DNA of 64,000 nt, from positions 186,001 through 250,000 of the forward strand of contig NZ_JAAUWT010000002.1 of assembly GCF_014694455.1 (NCBI RefSeq), given 5' to 3'. Below, in pieces: positions 10,147-19,371 of this stretch. The notes beneath the pieces were generated by a model. That model was not told the DNA's origin. It did no database searches and saw nothing but the letters and a program-made list of their open reading frames with translations. This DNA is from Vibrio sp. S9_S30 (GTDB taxonomy: Bacteria; Pseudomonadota; Gammaproteobacteria; Enterobacterales; Vibrionaceae). Position numbers and translations under genes: made by a program. Within the stretch, counting starts at the first letter, position 1. Each line of letters starts with the position of its first letter.

Positions 10147-10284
10147 TCAAGGCTCTAAGCAAAGAGCAAAAGCCTTGCTACGCCAAATAACTTTTTTCTT
10201 GTTATTAGCAAGCATGCGCTTACGACGATTGGAAGAAACAGCTTTTTGTAGCAGTCGCTTAGACGACTTTCTTTTGGAGAACAT
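10147..10284 (-). CDS. Small highly basic protein, 45 residues, unknown
   Basis: An ORF of 45 codons. It begins MFSKRKSSKRLLQKAV, runs through a dense Lys/Arg stretch (SSNRRKRMLANNKKKVIWR) and ends ALCLEP. Start support is strong: GAGGAG lies 7 bases before the ATG at 10284. It converges on tadA, which ends 35 bases away. I do not recognise the family. Size and charge recall small ribosome- or nucleic-acid-binding proteins, but no function is claimed. Its upstream region carries unusual repeats (10393-10510). A rightward ORF across the same DNA lacks a ribosome site and was rejected. Confidence 0.6.
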   Translation of the reverse strand: MFSKRKSSKRLLQKAVSSNRRKRMLANNKKKVIWRSKAFALCLEP

Positions 10285-10392
10285 ATCTTCTCTCCTCTAC
10301 CAAGCTAACAATAACGGCGCTGTTATTTTTTTCTGGCACCGCCCAATACTCCTTTCACCAATACTAGCTTTCTTTTTACTAGCGATGCTTTT

Positions 10393-10429
10393 GGCTAAAA
10401 ATGATATCTTTGCTAAAAGCGACATCTTT
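10393..10429. repeat. Two 18-19 bp direct repeats
   Basis: GGCTAAAAATGATATCTTT (10393-10411) and TGCTAAAAGCGACATCTTT (10411-10429) are adjacent diverged copies. They lie about 110 bases upstream of the leftward small basic gene, next to the 23-bp repeat array. Confidence 0.7.
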
Positions 10430-10440
10430 AGTGAACAGAG

Positions 10441-10510
10441 AGTTTTCGTTTATAGCGAAACCGAGTTTTCTTTATATGACGAAACTAAGTTTTCTCTTAC
10501 TACGAAACCA
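10441..10510. repeat. Three 23-24 bp tandem repeats with internal dyads
   Basis: Units start at 10441, 10464 and 10488. Each begins AGTTTTC, has an AT-rich or mixed centre of variable sequence, and ends CGAAAC plus two bases. GTTT(T)CG and CGAAAC make each unit an imperfect hairpin. Such spaced dyads could be operator copies or RNA hairpins in the leader of the leftward small gene. No function is known. Confidence 0.7.
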
Positions 10511-10519
10511 AATTATAAG

Positions 10520-10564
10520 ACTCGATTGTGACGAGTTGATGACATGACAGCAATGAATGTCATC
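10520..10564. other. Two adjacent inverted repeats
   Basis: ACTCG-attgtg-ACGAGT lies at 10520-10536 and GATGACAT-N11-ATGTCATC at 10538-10564, the latter with a perfect 8-bp stem. No T run follows either one, so they are not simple terminators. They continue the repeat-rich stretch between the small basic gene and mltF. The rest of 10285-10713 shows no gene. Confidence 0.5.
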
Positions 10565-10713
10565 ATTGTTTAATGTAAGGGCGATTGCTCGGTTTTTCAA
10601 GTCGTGTGATATTTTACAAAAAAGCCTGAATAGAAAAAGGGTTAAGGCGCTTAATCGTTGAGGAAAGAAGTATTGCTTCTAAGAATACATTCGACCCTGA
10701 GAAAGTCAAAATG

Positions 10714-10736
10714 GGGCTCTAGAGTGACCAGAGCCC
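10714..10736 (-). terminator. Probable terminator of mltF
   Basis: A stem of GGGCTCT / AGAGCCC with a 9-base loop stands 35 bases past the mltF stop. On the leftward strand it is followed by CATTTTG, a weak T run. Confidence 0.6.
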
Positions 10737-10770
10737 TGTGGCATTCAAGAAAGTGAATTGCTTTCAGGCA

Positions 10771-12324
10771 TTATTTCTTCGCTTCTTCTGGTTTTTCGCT
10801 CTCTTTTTCTTCTGACGGTTTGCTTTGTTGCTCGTTCGAATCCGCACCTAATGTTGCTTCTGATCCTGAAACCGAGGGTTGAGCGGAAGAGAGTGGGACA
10901 TCAATGACTTGAAGATCATTAATGTTGATCTCTTCACTTGCAATGCGCCGTTTATCGATGTGACCAATGATCGATTGGTAATAGCGACGAATGTTTTCTA
11001 CGTAGTTCCTAGCCTCGTCGCCCCGCGCATAGCCGTAACGTGTTTTACTATAGAATTCCTTTTTACGTAGCAGTGGTAGACGATCTTTCACATCCGCCCA
11101 AGAGTCTGGATCGCCACCTTGGCGCTTGGTTAAACGGCGCGCATCCATCATATGACCGTAGCCTATATTGTAGGAAGCCAGAGCAAACCAAATTTTTTCA
11201 TGTTCCGAAATGGAATCTGGAACTCGACCCACAATGCGCCTTAAGTATTCGACGCCACCACGCACGGATTGATCGGGATCGAGTCGGTTTTTTACCCCAA
11301 CACTTTTGGCCGTGGGTAGGGTCAACATCATCATACCCCGAACCCCCGTTGGTGATTTTGCCAATGGATTCCAGTGGGATTCCTGGTAGGCCAAAGCGGC
11401 GATCAAGCGCCAGTCGAACTCGTTTGAGTGCTTTTTAAACAATGCTTCCCATTTTGGTAGTTTACTATCCAATGCTCGAATAAAGGCTCGGGTATCGACA
11501 AAGTCAAAACTTTCTACGTGTCCCAAATACTTCTCTTCTAATCGGGCTAAGTCTCCAGACTGCTTAAGTAATCCAAAAAATTCAATCAGAAGTGCATACA
11601 GGCTTTCATCATCGCTGCGCCGCATGTACCAAGAAATGGGTTGATCTTCCGTTAGCTCAAACGCCAGTGCCAAAGAAGGGTAGAGACGTTGAGAAAGTGA
11701 TAACTCGACAGAATCTGCCATTGTCAGTGCCAGCTCACCGTTATAGACCTTTTGAAGCAGGTCGTTTACATCCGCATTGCTTTCATCTCGGTAAATCAAG
11801 CCGGGCTTTTCTTTTTGCAGCGCTTTTAATGTGCGTTCAAAGTGAGAATCTTTCACCACCACAATTGGGATTTGCTTCTCAATCAATTGATCAACGTTAC
11901 GTGGTCGCCAGGAACCCTTTTTGTACACCACTTGCTGAGACACGTAGTAGTATGCCGGCCCCGCTCTAAACAACTTCAACCTTTCTGGGGTTTGGCTGAG
12001 ACCTGCGGCAATCATATCAATCTCGCCACGTTCTAATGCGGGGAATAACTCCGCTAAACGATAAGCGGGTTTCATTTCCAATTTGACACCCAGTTCGTCA
12101 GCAAATCGCTTTGCCAGCTCAAAATCGAGCCCAGTTGGACCATCGGGACCAATATAGTAAGAGAGCTGATTATTCAGTGTGCCGACTCTTAGCGTACCCC
12201 TTTCTCTGATCTGCTCGAGTTCACTTTTTGGGTTAGACTCTATCTGGCAGCCAGATAACACAACGCTTATCAAATAGATAAAAGCGAATCTTCTGAGCCA
12301 AACGAATGGGGAAATAATACTCAA
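10771..12324 (-). CDS. mltF: Membrane-bound lytic murein transglycosylase F
   Basis: Cleaves peptidoglycan glycan strands with formation of 1,6-anhydromuramyl ends, anchored to the outer membrane. The 517 residues begin with a signal and lipobox LSGC (Cys about 26). An SBP_bac_3 domain follows (about 40-265, beginning RERGTLRVGTLN), which in MltF acts as a regulatory module. The SLT catalytic domain comes next (about 290-450), with the catalytic Glu in AYQESHWNPLAKSPTGVRG and the motif ASYNIGYGH. The acidic tail rich in Ser, Glu and Lys is unconserved. It diverges from purL. Confidence 0.95.
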   Translation of the reverse strand: MSIISPFVWLRRFAFIYLISVVLSGCQIESNPKSELEQIRERGTLRVGTLNNQLSYYIGPDGPTGLDFELAKRFADELGVKLEMKPAYRLAELFPALERGEIDMIAAGLSQTPERLKLFRAGPAYYYVSQQVVYKKGSWRPRNVDQLIEKQIPIVVVKDSHFERTLKALQKEKPGLIYRDESNADVNDLLQKVYNGELALTMADSVELSLSQRLYPSLALAFELTEDQPISWYMRRSDDESLYALLIEFFGLLKQSGDLARLEEKYLGHVESFDFVDTRAFIRALDSKLPKWEALFKKHSNEFDWRLIAALAYQESHWNPLAKSPTGVRGMMMLTLPTAKSVGVKNRLDPDQSVRGGVEYLRRIVGRVPDSISEHEKIWFALASYNIGYGHMMDARRLTKRQGGDPDSWADVKDRLPLLRKKEFYSKTRYGYARGDEARNYVENIRRYYQSIIGHIDKRRIASEEININDLQVIDVPLSSAQPSVSGSEATLGADSNEQQSKPSEEKESEKPEEAKK

Positions 12325-12529
12325 AACAGTTTACTCATACCGGAATTCAGCTCTCTTTATATCAAAGCAGGCCACTAGGGCAAAGCGGCAATAAAAAAAA
12401 GAGTAAAAAAGCACGAGATGGTAAGAGAAGAAAAGCAACAAACCTTGGCTCCAAATGACCTCAAAACATTAGGTTTCTAGCACGTAGCTTCGCTTTTTGG
12501 CGATGCAATGAATTGATGTGTTAAAAAAA

Positions 12530-12545
12530 GCGCAAACGGTTGCTA
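12530..12545. promoter_or_regulatory. PurR-like operator upstream of purL
   Basis: GCGCAAACGGTTGCTA matches the PurR box (ACGCAAACGTTTGCGT) at the central CGCAAACG-TTGC positions. It stands just upstream of the putative purL promoter, as expected for hypoxanthine/guanine-responsive repression of purine synthesis genes. Match seen; regulation inferred. Confidence 0.75.
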
Positions 12546-12552
12546 TTTGTGG

Positions 12553-12580
12553 TTACGTCACAGATTTTTTCCTCTATAAT
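12553..12580 (+). promoter_or_regulatory. Probable purL promoter
   Basis: A perfect -10 TATAAT lies at 12575-12580, with a weak -35 (TTACGT, 12553-12558) 16 bases upstream. The transcript would have a leader of about 100 bases. The remaining spacer 12325-12529 shows no gene. Confidence 0.6.
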
Positions 12581-12686
12581 ACGCCCGCAAATGCGAGGTG
12601 AAATTGGTATAGGTTTCAGGGTGGCTTGTAACTCTTTGAATTTATTGCAATATCACCTTAACTAACTGCATAAGAGACCTAAGCAC

Positions 12687-15600
12687 ATGAGAATTTTGCG
12701 TGGCTCCCCAGCTCTTTCTGAGTTTCGTGTTAACAAATTACTTGAACTTTGTCGTGAACAAAGCCTGCCAGTAACAGGTATTTACGCTGAGTTTATGCAC
12801 TTTGCTGACCTAACAGCAGATCTAGATGCGTCTGAATTAGGCAAACTAGAAAAATTGCTGACTTACGGTCCGACGATCGAAGAGCACGAGCCTGAAGGTC
12901 TTCTACTTCTCGCGACTCCACGTCCGGGTACTATCTCTCCGTGGTCTTCCAAATCCACCGATATTGCTATTAATTGTGGTCTAGACAAAGTGAAGCGTCT
13001 GGAGCGTGGTACAGCTTATTATATCGAAACCTCGGAAACACTTTCTGAAGAGCAAACTCAAGCCGTTAAAGCCTTGATTCACGATCGTATGATGGAATCG
13101 GTGTTCACAGATCTTGATGCGGCATCTGCATTGTTTACTGTTGCTGAGCCTGCACCTGTTGCTGACGTTGACATCTTAGCGGGCGGTCGTGCTGCACTTG
13201 AGGAGGCAAACGTTTCACTGGGTCTTGCACTGGCTGAGGACGAAATTGACTACTTGGTCGAAAACTTCACTAAGCTTGGTCGTAACCCGAACGACATTGA
13301 ATTGATGATGTTTGCACAAGCGAACTCTGAGCACTGTCGTCACAAGATCTTTAATGCAGATTGGACGATTGATGGTGTTGCTCAAGAAAAATCTCTGTTT
13401 AAGATGATCAAAAACACATTTGAAACGACGCCTGACCATGTTTTGTCTGCTTATAAAGATAATGCAGCGGTCATGACGGGGTCTAAAGTCGGTCGTTTCT
13501 TCCCAGATCCAGAGTCTCGCCAATACAACTACCATCATGAAGATACCCATATTTTGATGAAGGTGGAAACACACAACCACCCAACGGCGATTTCTCCGTG
13601 GCCAGGTGCTTCTACTGGTTCTGGTGGTGAAATCCGTGATGAAGGCGCAACGGGTATCGGTGGCAAGCCGAAAGCGGGTTTGGTGGGTTTTACAACATCG
13701 AATCTTCGTATTCCGGGTTACGAGCAACCTTGGGAAACCGATTTTGGTAAGCCAGGTCGTATCGTTACCGCACTCGACATTATGCTAGAAGGTCCACTCG
13801 GTGGTGCAGCGTTCAACAACGAATTTGGTCGTCCTAACTTACTAGGTTACTTCCGTACCTACGAAGAAAAAGTCACGTCTCATGCTGGTGAAGAAATACG
13901 CGGTTACCACAAGCCAATCATGATTGCCGGTGGTATGGGTAACATTCGTGATGAGCACGTTCAGAAGAAAGAGATCCCTGTCGGAGCGAAGCTTATCGTA
14001 CTGGGTGGTCCTGCTATGAACATTGGTCTTGGCGGTGGTGCGGCTTCTTCTATGGCTTCTGGTCAATCGGCTGAAGACCTAGATTTCGCTTCGGTACAGC
14101 GCGAAAACCCAGAAATGGAGCGTCGCTGTCAGGAAGTGATCGATCGTTGTTGGCAACTGGGTAACGACAACCCAATCGCATTTATCCATGATGTGGGCGC
14201 AGGCGGTATTTCCAATGCGCTTCCTGAGCTTTGTGATGATGGTGAGCGTGGGGGTAAATTCCAGTTACGTGATGTGCCAAATGACGAATTGAGCATGAGC
14301 CCACTTGAAATTTGGTGTAATGAATCTCAAGAGCGTTATGTTATGGCGGTTGCGCCGGAAAATATGGCGACATTCGAAGCGATTTGTAAGCGTGAGCGCG
14401 CGCCTTACGCAATCGTGGGTGTGGCAACAGAGGAGCGCCATCTAACACTGGAAGATTCTCACTTCGACAACACACCAATCGATATGCCAATGGATATTCT
14501 GCTTGGCAAAACACCTAAAATGCATCGTGAAGCGCAAACGTTGAAAGTAGAAAGTCCAGCAATTTGCCGTGAAGGCATTGAGCTAAACGAAGCAGTCGAT
14601 CGGGTTCTTCGTCTACCTACTGTGGCAGAAAAAACATTCCTTATCACCATTGGTGACCGTTCAGTAACGGGCTTGGTTGCTCGTGACCAAATGGTAGGAC
14701 CTTGGCAGGTGCCAGTGGCAAACTGTGCCGTTACTGCGGCGAGCTACGACTCTTACCATGGTGAAGCCATGTCGATGGGGGAGCGTACGCCAGTTGCACT
14801 TCTGGATTTTGGTGCATCGGCGCGTTTGGCGGTAGGCGAGTCTTTAACCAATATTGCAGCGACCGACATTGGTGACATTAAACGTATCAAACTTTCGGCG
14901 AACTGGATGTCTCCAGCGGGTCACCCAGGGGAAGATGCTGGTTTGTATGAAGCCGTGAAAGCCGTGGGTGAGGAACTTTGTCCGGCATTGGGTCTAACCA
15001 TTCCTGTTGGTAAAGACTCCATGTCGATGAAAACCAAGTGGAATGACAATGGTGAAGACAAAGAAGTGACTTCACCCCTGTCACTGGTTATTACGGCATT
15101 TGGTCGTGTGGAAGACGTTCGTAAGACGGTGACTCCTCAACTACGTACTGACAAAGGTGAATCTTCACTGGTACTTGTTGACCTTGGCAACGGTAAGAAC
15201 CGTTTAGGTGCTACGGCATTGGCGCAGGTTTACAAGCAATTGGGCGACAAGCCCGCGGACGTAGACAACGCAGAGCAATTGAAAGGCTTCTTTGATGCGA
15301 TGCAAAACCTTGTCCGTGAAGACAAGCTGGTGGCGTATCATGATAAAGGCGACGGTGGTTTGTTTGTCACTCTAGCGGAAATGGCGTTTGCGGGCCACTG
15401 TGGTGTACGCGCTAACATCGCAGATCTAGGTGATGATACCCTCGCTGTACTATTCAACGAAGAGTTAGGCGCTGTAATTCAGGTCAAAAACGACGACTTG
15501 GATACGGTATTGTCTACCCTGGCAGCCAATGGTTTAGAAACATGTTCTCACGTTATTGGTCGCGTAGAGGATTCCGATCACTTTATTATCGCTTCCGGTG

Positions 15601-16595
15601 ATGCGGTTGTGCTTGAGCGTTCACGCATAGAACTTCGTACTATTTGGGCTGAAACCACTCACAAGATGCAAGGGCTACGTGATAACCCTGCATGTGCCGA
15701 TCAAGAGTTTGCAGCGAAGAAAGACAACTCTGATCCAGGTCTGAACGTTAAATTAAGTTACGACGTGAACGAAGACATTGCAGCACCGTACATTGCTGCT
15801 TCTATGGTAAACAAAGGGGCTAAGCCTAAGATGGCTATCTTGCGCGAGCAAGGTGTGAACTCGCATGTTGAAATGGCAGCCGCTTTTGATCGCGCTGGTT
15901 TTGAAGCAACCGATATCCACATGAGCGATATTCTAACAGGGCAAGTCGTCTTAGAAGAATACAACGGCTTAGTGGCTTGTGGTGGTTTCTCTTACGGTGA
16001 TGTGCTGGGTGCTGGGGAAGGCTGGGCTAAGTCAATCTTGTTTAATGAAGAGGCTCGCAGTCAATTTGAAGGTTTCTTTAAGCGGGAAGATACGTTCTCT
16101 TTAGGTGTGTGTAATGGATGTCAGATGCTTTCAAACTTAAAAGAACTGATTCCAGGTGCCGATTTGTGGCCTCGATTTGTTCGTAACGAATCGGAGCGTT
16201 TTGAAGCGCGTTTCAGTTTGGTGGAAGTTCAGAAGTCTGACTCTGTCTTCTTCGATGGCATGGAAGGTTCCCGTATGCCAATTGCGGTTTCTCACGGTGA
16301 AGGTCGTGTTGAAGTTCGTGACAATGAGCATCTGAATGCCATTGAAAATTCAGGCACGATAGCGTTGCGTTACGTTGACAACAACGGTAACCCAACGCAA
16401 CAGTATCCGAACAACCCGAACGGTTCGCCAAATGCAATTACGGGTCTGACGACATCGGATGGTCGTGTAACGATCATGATGCCTCATCCAGAGCGTGTAT
16501 TCCGTACCGTGGCTAACTCTTGGTCGCCAGAAGGTTGGGGTGAGAATGGGGCTTGGATGCGGATGTTCCAAAATGCACGTAAGAATGTCGGTTAA
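12687..16595 (+). CDS. purL: Phosphoribosylformylglycinamidine synthase (large single-chain form)
   Basis: Converts FGAR, ATP and glutamine to FGAM, step 4 of purine synthesis, in the cytosol. At 1302 residues it is the gammaproteobacterial single-chain type: N-terminal PurS-like domain (1-150), linker, two AIRS-like ATP-binding halves (about 220-980; note the [19 protein letters not shown] and [11 protein letters not shown] segments), and a C-terminal class I glutaminase (about 1045-1302) with nucleophile Cys in [12 protein letters not shown] and a late PHPERVFR His/Glu. The ATG at 12687 gives the standard [15 protein letters not shown] PurR-like box and a strong terminator flank it. Confidence 0.98.
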   Translation: MRILRGSPALSEFRVNKLLELCREQSLPVTGIYAEFMHFADLTADLDASELGKLEKLLTYGPTIEEHEPEGLLLLATPRPGTISPWSSKSTDIAINCGLDKVKRLERGTAYYIETSETLSEEQTQAVKALIHDRMMESVFTDLDAASALFTVAEPAPVADVDILAGGRAALEEANVSLGLALAEDEIDYLVENFTKLGRNPNDIELMMFAQANSEHCRHKIFNADWTIDGVAQEKSLFKMIKNTFETTPDHVLSAYKDNAAVMTGSKVGRFFPDPESRQYNYHHEDTHILMKVETHNHPTAISPWPGASTGSGGEIRDEGATGIGGKPKAGLVGFTTSNLRIPGYEQPWETDFGKPGRIVTALDIMLEGPLGGAAFNNEFGRPNLLGYFRTYEEKVTSHAGEEIRGYHKPIMIAGGMGNIRDEHVQKKEIPVGAKLIVLGGPAMNIGLGGGAASSMASGQSAEDLDFASVQRENPEMERRCQEVIDRCWQLGNDNPIAFIHDVGAGGISNALPELCDDGERGGKFQLRDVPNDELSMSPLEIWCNESQERYVMAVAPENMATFEAICKRERAPYAIVGVATEERHLTLEDSHFDNTPIDMPMDILLGKTPKMHREAQTLKVESPAICREGIELNEAVDRVLRLPTVAEKTFLITIGDRSVTGLVARDQMVGPWQVPVANCAVTAASYDSYHGEAMSMGERTPVALLDFGASARLAVGESLTNIAATDIGDIKRIKLSANWMSPAGHPGEDAGLYEAVKAVGEELCPALGLTIPVGKDSMSMKTKWNDNGEDKEVTSPLSLVITAFGRVEDVRKTVTPQLRTDKGESSLVLVDLGNGKNRLGATALAQVYKQLGDKPADVDNAEQLKGFFDAMQNLVREDKLVAYHDKGDGGLFVTLAEMAFAGHCGVRANIADLGDDTLAVLFNEELGAVIQVKNDDLDTVLSTLAANGLETCSHVIGRVEDSDHFIIASGDAVVLERSRIELRTIWAETTHKMQGLRDNPACADQEFAAKKDNSDPGLNVKLSYDVNEDIAAPYIAASMVNKGAKPKMAILREQGVNSHVEMAAAFDRAGFEATDIHMSDILTGQVVLEEYNGLVACGGFSYGDVLGAGEGWAKSILFNEEARSQFEGFFKREDTFSLGVCNGCQMLSNLKELIPGADLWPRFVRNESERFEARFSLVEVQKSDSVFFDGMEGSRMPIAVSHGEGRVEVRDNEHLNAIENSGTIALRYVDNNGNPTQQYPNNPNGSPNAITGLTTSDGRVTIMMPHPERVFRTVANSWSPEGWGENGAWMRMFQNARKNVG

Positions 16596-16631
16596 TTGAG
16601 TTTTCGCTAGCAACTGATTCTCAGTTTTCCG

Positions 16632-16665
16632 AAACCGCCAGAGTGAACGCTCTGGCGGTTTTTTT
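16632..16665 (+). terminator. Terminator after purL
   Basis: A perfect 12-bp stem (AAACCGCCAGAG / CTCTGGCGGTTT) with a 6-base loop and a following T run. Confidence 0.92.
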
Positions 16666-16774
16666 CGAAATATTGGTGCTGAAAATGTAGAGCAATTTAT
16701 GTCACTTTATGCTCTAATACCGCGCTTGCCAAGGGATGGCTATATCCCTTTACAAATCCCTTAGGAATATAGAA

Positions 16775-17092
16775 ATGTCGAAAAACAGAAAATTTGCTAT
16801 CCGTGTGTCTGAGAAGCGCAATAGTTGGACAGCAGAGATCACTCGCCAAGTAACATCGCGTCGTACGGTTGTATCGAAGCGCGAAACCGGATTTGAGTCC
16901 GAAGTGTTAGCGAACGAGTGGGCGGAAAAAGCGCTGGCTGAGTTTGTAGAAAACCAAGCGAAACGCAATGATCGTAAAGCTGAAAAACGAAGTGAACGCG
17001 AAGCGGCTGCTTTGGTCGTTGCAGAAAAGCTTGCCGCAGAAAAAGCGAAAAAAGCAGCGGAAGAGAAGAAATACATCGCTGACGAAGAGTAA
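16775..17092 (+). CDS. DUF3622 family protein
   Basis: A 105-residue basic protein. The N-terminal part (about 1-55, MSKNRKFAIRVSEKRNSW...) is the DUF3622 domain known mostly from Vibrionaceae. The rest is a charged, Ala/Lys/Glu-rich helix (about 55-100) likely to form a coiled coil. I chose the ATG at 16775, preceded by AGGA, over an upstream in-frame ATG at 16736. Two ATCCCTT copies before it can each pair with AAGGGAT at 16731, giving alternative leader hairpins. Function unknown. Confidence 0.8.
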   Translation: MSKNRKFAIRVSEKRNSWTAEITRQVTSRRTVVSKRETGFESEVLANEWAEKALAEFVENQAKRNDRKAEKRSEREAAALVVAEKLAAEKAKKAAEEKKYIADEE

Positions 17093-17157
17093 TCGAGCTT
17101 GCTATCATACCTAAGTGACCCTCGGTTTCTTGAGGTGACTTGAAGATATGAACAAAA

Positions 17158-17180
17158 AAGGCTGGCACATTGCCAGCCTT
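17158..17180. terminator. Bidirectional terminator between the DUF3622 gene and pepD
   Basis: AAGGCTGGCA-cat-TGCCAGCCTT is a perfect 10-bp stem. An A run lies before it (a T run for the leftward strand) and TTTGCTTTTTC after it. Confidence 0.88.
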
Positions 17181-17195
17181 TGCTTTTTCTCGACG

Positions 17196-18668
17196 CTATT
17201 TCTTTTCTGGAATTGCTTCCAGTAGCGCGACCATTTGCTCCCAGTATAGAGCAACGGTATCAATTTTCACTTTCTCATCTGGAGAGTGAGGGAATTTGAT
17301 TGTCGGACCGAAAGACACCATATCCATATCTGGGTAAGGCTCTTTGAACAAACCGCACTCTAAACCGGCATGAATCACCATGATATTCGGCTTATGTCCG
17401 TAGATGCCTTCATACATGTCACGGAAGATCGCCATGATTTCCGAATCTGCGTCTGGCTTCCAACCAGGGTAAGCGCCAGAGAAAGATACATCTGCCCCAG
17501 CCAATTCTGCGATTGAACGAAGTGTGCTCTCGACTTGCTCTCGACCAGAATCGATCAAAGAACGGATCAAACACAGTACAGTCACCTTATCTTCTTCTGT
17601 TGTGATGACGCCAACATTCAAAGACGTTTCTACCACACCTTCTATTTCATCGCTCATACGGATAACACCATTTGGTGCAGCGTTTAGAGCAGAGATGAAT
17701 CGGAATTGATCCGCCAGCGCGAACACTTTTCCAGCATTCTCTGTTTCTTCATTAAAAGAGACGATACTGGTTTCAGTCTTGCCTAATTCAGATGTGAGCA
17801 GTTCAGTATAAGCATTGAAAAGATCGGCTAGTTTTTCTTGATTTTCAGCAGGCACTGCGATTGTCGCAAACGCTTCTCTTGGAATCGCGTTACGAAGGCT
17901 CCCACCACGAAAATCGATAAGGCGCAGGTCTAATTCTCGTGCGTGGCTCGCAAGGAAACGGGCAAATAACTTGTTCGCATTGCCACGACCTGTGTGAATA
18001 TCACAACCAGAGTGACCACCTTTCAAGCCTTTCAGAGTCAGTATTCGAGTTACGTAACCTTCCGGTATGTTTTCGCGCTGGATAGGGAATGTCATTGCAC
18101 CATCAATACCCCCCGCACAGCCCATGTAAACTTCACCTTCCTGCTCAGAATCTGTGTTGAGAAGGATATCACCTTCCAGCCAGCCAGCTTCTAAACCGAA
18201 TGCGCCAGTCATGCCTGCTTCTTCATCTACCGTCAGTAAAACTTGAATTGGACCGTGCTTAATGTCGTCTGAAGCAAGCACAGCCAAGCAAGAAGCCATA
18301 CCAATACCGTTGTCTGAACCTAATGTCGTGCCTTTTGCTGTTACCCATTCACCATCAATGTAGGGTTGGATAGGATCTTTTGTGAAATCATGGTCCGTAT
18401 CTTCATTTTTTTGAGGAACCATATCGATGTGCGCTTGAAGCACGACCCCTTTTCTATTTTCCATTCCCGGTGTGGCAGGTTTTTTGATAAACACGTTACC
18501 TGTTGGATCGCGGCGTACATCCAAGCCTTGCTCGGTTGCCCAATTCATAATGTATTGAGCAAGTTCTTCCTCGTGTTTTGAAGGGTGAGGAATGGAACAA
18601 ATTTTATCGAAAAACTGCCAAAGTATAGCAGGGGATAATTGGCTGATTTCAGAAGGGAACTCAGACAC
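17196..18668 (-). CDS. pepD: Aminoacyl-histidine dipeptidase (peptidase D)
   Basis: Cytosolic M20 metallopeptidase that cleaves Xaa-His and other dipeptides. About 490 residues, the family length. Metal-site motifs: QAHIDMVPQ (first His/Asp), GSDNGIGMA (bridging Asp), TVDEEAGMTGA (general-base Glu and metal Glu), HSGCDIHTGRGNA, and a late HAGLECG. I set the start at GTG 18668, because AAGGAG stands 6 bases before it and the product then begins MSEFPSEISQLSPAIL as in relatives. A longer ATG start at 18710 would add an unconserved 14 residues. It is monocistronic. Confidence 0.94.
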   Translation of the reverse strand: MSEFPSEISQLSPAILWQFFDKICSIPHPSKHEEELAQYIMNWATEQGLDVRRDPTGNVFIKKPATPGMENRKGVVLQAHIDMVPQKNEDTDHDFTKDPIQPYIDGEWVTAKGTTLGSDNGIGMASCLAVLASDDIKHGPIQVLLTVDEEAGMTGAFGLEAGWLEGDILLNTDSEQEGEVYMGCAGGIDGAMTFPIQRENIPEGYVTRILTLKGLKGGHSGCDIHTGRGNANKLFARFLASHARELDLRLIDFRGGSLRNAIPREAFATIAVPAENQEKLADLFNAYTELLTSELGKTETSIVSFNEETENAGKVFALADQFRFISALNAAPNGVIRMSDEIEGVVETSLNVGVITTEEDKVTVLCLIRSLIDSGREQVESTLRSIAELAGADVSFSGAYPGWKPDADSEIMAIFRDMYEGIYGHKPNIMVIHAGLECGLFKEPYPDMDMVSFGPTIKFPHSPDEKVKIDTVALYWEQMVALLEAIPEKK

Positions 18669-18726
18669 GGAAAACTCCTTTATTGTTTTGTTGGGCTGAC
18701 AGGATGACATTTCTTGAAGGTTGATG

Positions 18727-18754
18727 ATAACTGAGCAGATATCGTGTCAGTTAT
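18727..18754. promoter_or_regulatory. 8-bp inverted repeat upstream of pepD
   Basis: ATAACTGA-N12-TCAGTTAT is a perfect dyad about 60 bases upstream of the pepD start. It may be an operator. I see no gene or clear promoter in the rest of 18755-19030. Confidence 0.35.
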
Positions 18755-19053
18755 TGGTAATGACCATATTTCATCCTGAACAACTCTGTGACGATGCGCT
18801 TAGAATACCATTTCCCATTCAGGTTTACGTAGCAATTCTCAATCTAATCTTTCTTAGGGGCGTAACCAATAATTGGCGGTGTAAAAAGCAGATTGCCATT
18901 GGTTCGACTAGTCTTACCTTATTACAGAAAGCAAGTACTAAATGAGTTTCATTGGTGGTATGTCATTATTTGATATTTTTGTAATTTAATTACATGAAAT
19001 GGTTGATTTGGCGCAATTTAGAGGGATTACTGTGAGCTGAATCGATTTAAATG

Positions 19054-19081
19054 TTGTAATTATTTTTCTTTCTGGTATATT
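19054..19081 (+). promoter_or_regulatory. Promoter of the VcdRP-like transcript
   Basis: TTGTAA (19054-19059) and TATATT (19076-19081) are separated by 16 bases. A CRP half-site, TGTGA at 19031-19035 followed six bases later by a poor second half, is centred about 49 bases upstream of the expected start near 19088. CRP control is known for V. cholerae VcdRP from memory; here it is inference. Confidence 0.55.
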
Positions 19082-19189
19082 GGCAACCAACTTCAGTAAT
19101 GAAGAGAAAATGCTCAAAGGATGAGTCCGTTTATCGCCTCCAAGGAACCGAGAATCAAATTGTGTTTAATTGATTTAAAGGTGATAGCT

Positions 19190-19276
19190 ATGAAAGGTTT
19201 ACCGTCTGCGATGTTCTGGAATGTACCGTCTATTTACACGAGCAACTTCGCATACCCAACCAGCTTTGGTTACTAG
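19190..19276 (+). CDS. 28-residue small protein, VcdP-like
   Basis: Begins MKGLPSAMFWNVPSIY and ends with FAYPTSFGY before TAG. It is rich in aromatic residues, Ser and Pro, with no transmembrane run. AAGGTG lies about 7 bases before the ATG. It sits inside a short transcript with its own promoter and terminator and is not long enough for standard gene callers. It could instead be a leader peptide for the downstream permease gene, but the permease has its own -10 and PurR box about 300 bases further on, which argues for a free-standing gene. Confidence 0.6.
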   Translation: MKGLPSAMFWNVPSIYTSNFAYPTSFGY

Positions 19277-19371
19277 TCATAACCAAATGCACGACTGAAC
19301 AAATTGTTCACCCCTAAAATTGGAATTAATTTACCATCCCTGTTTTTGCTGTCGGGATAACAAAATTCTAC

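Noticed and set aside
10175..10531. Rightward 118-codon ORF across the small basic gene and the repeats
   Set aside because: No ribosome site, composition driven by the DNA repeats, and it is antisense to a better-supported small ORF.
13215..13727. 170-codon leftward ORF inside purL
   Set aside because: Antisense to a conserved part of purL; no independent signal.
16750..17076. Long leftward ORF opposite the DUF3622 gene
   Set aside because: Shadow of a Lys/Glu/Ala-rich gene; gives a Phe/Ser/Ala-rich low-complexity product with no ribosome site.
18721..18945. Rightward 74-codon ORF upstream of pepD
   Set aside because: No ribosome site, no recognisable domain, and it lies in the pepD promoter region with the dyad.
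19105..19150. Hammerhead-like GGATGAGTCC in the VcdRP-like leader
   Set aside because: The CUGAUGA and GAAA core elements are incomplete and stems do not form.
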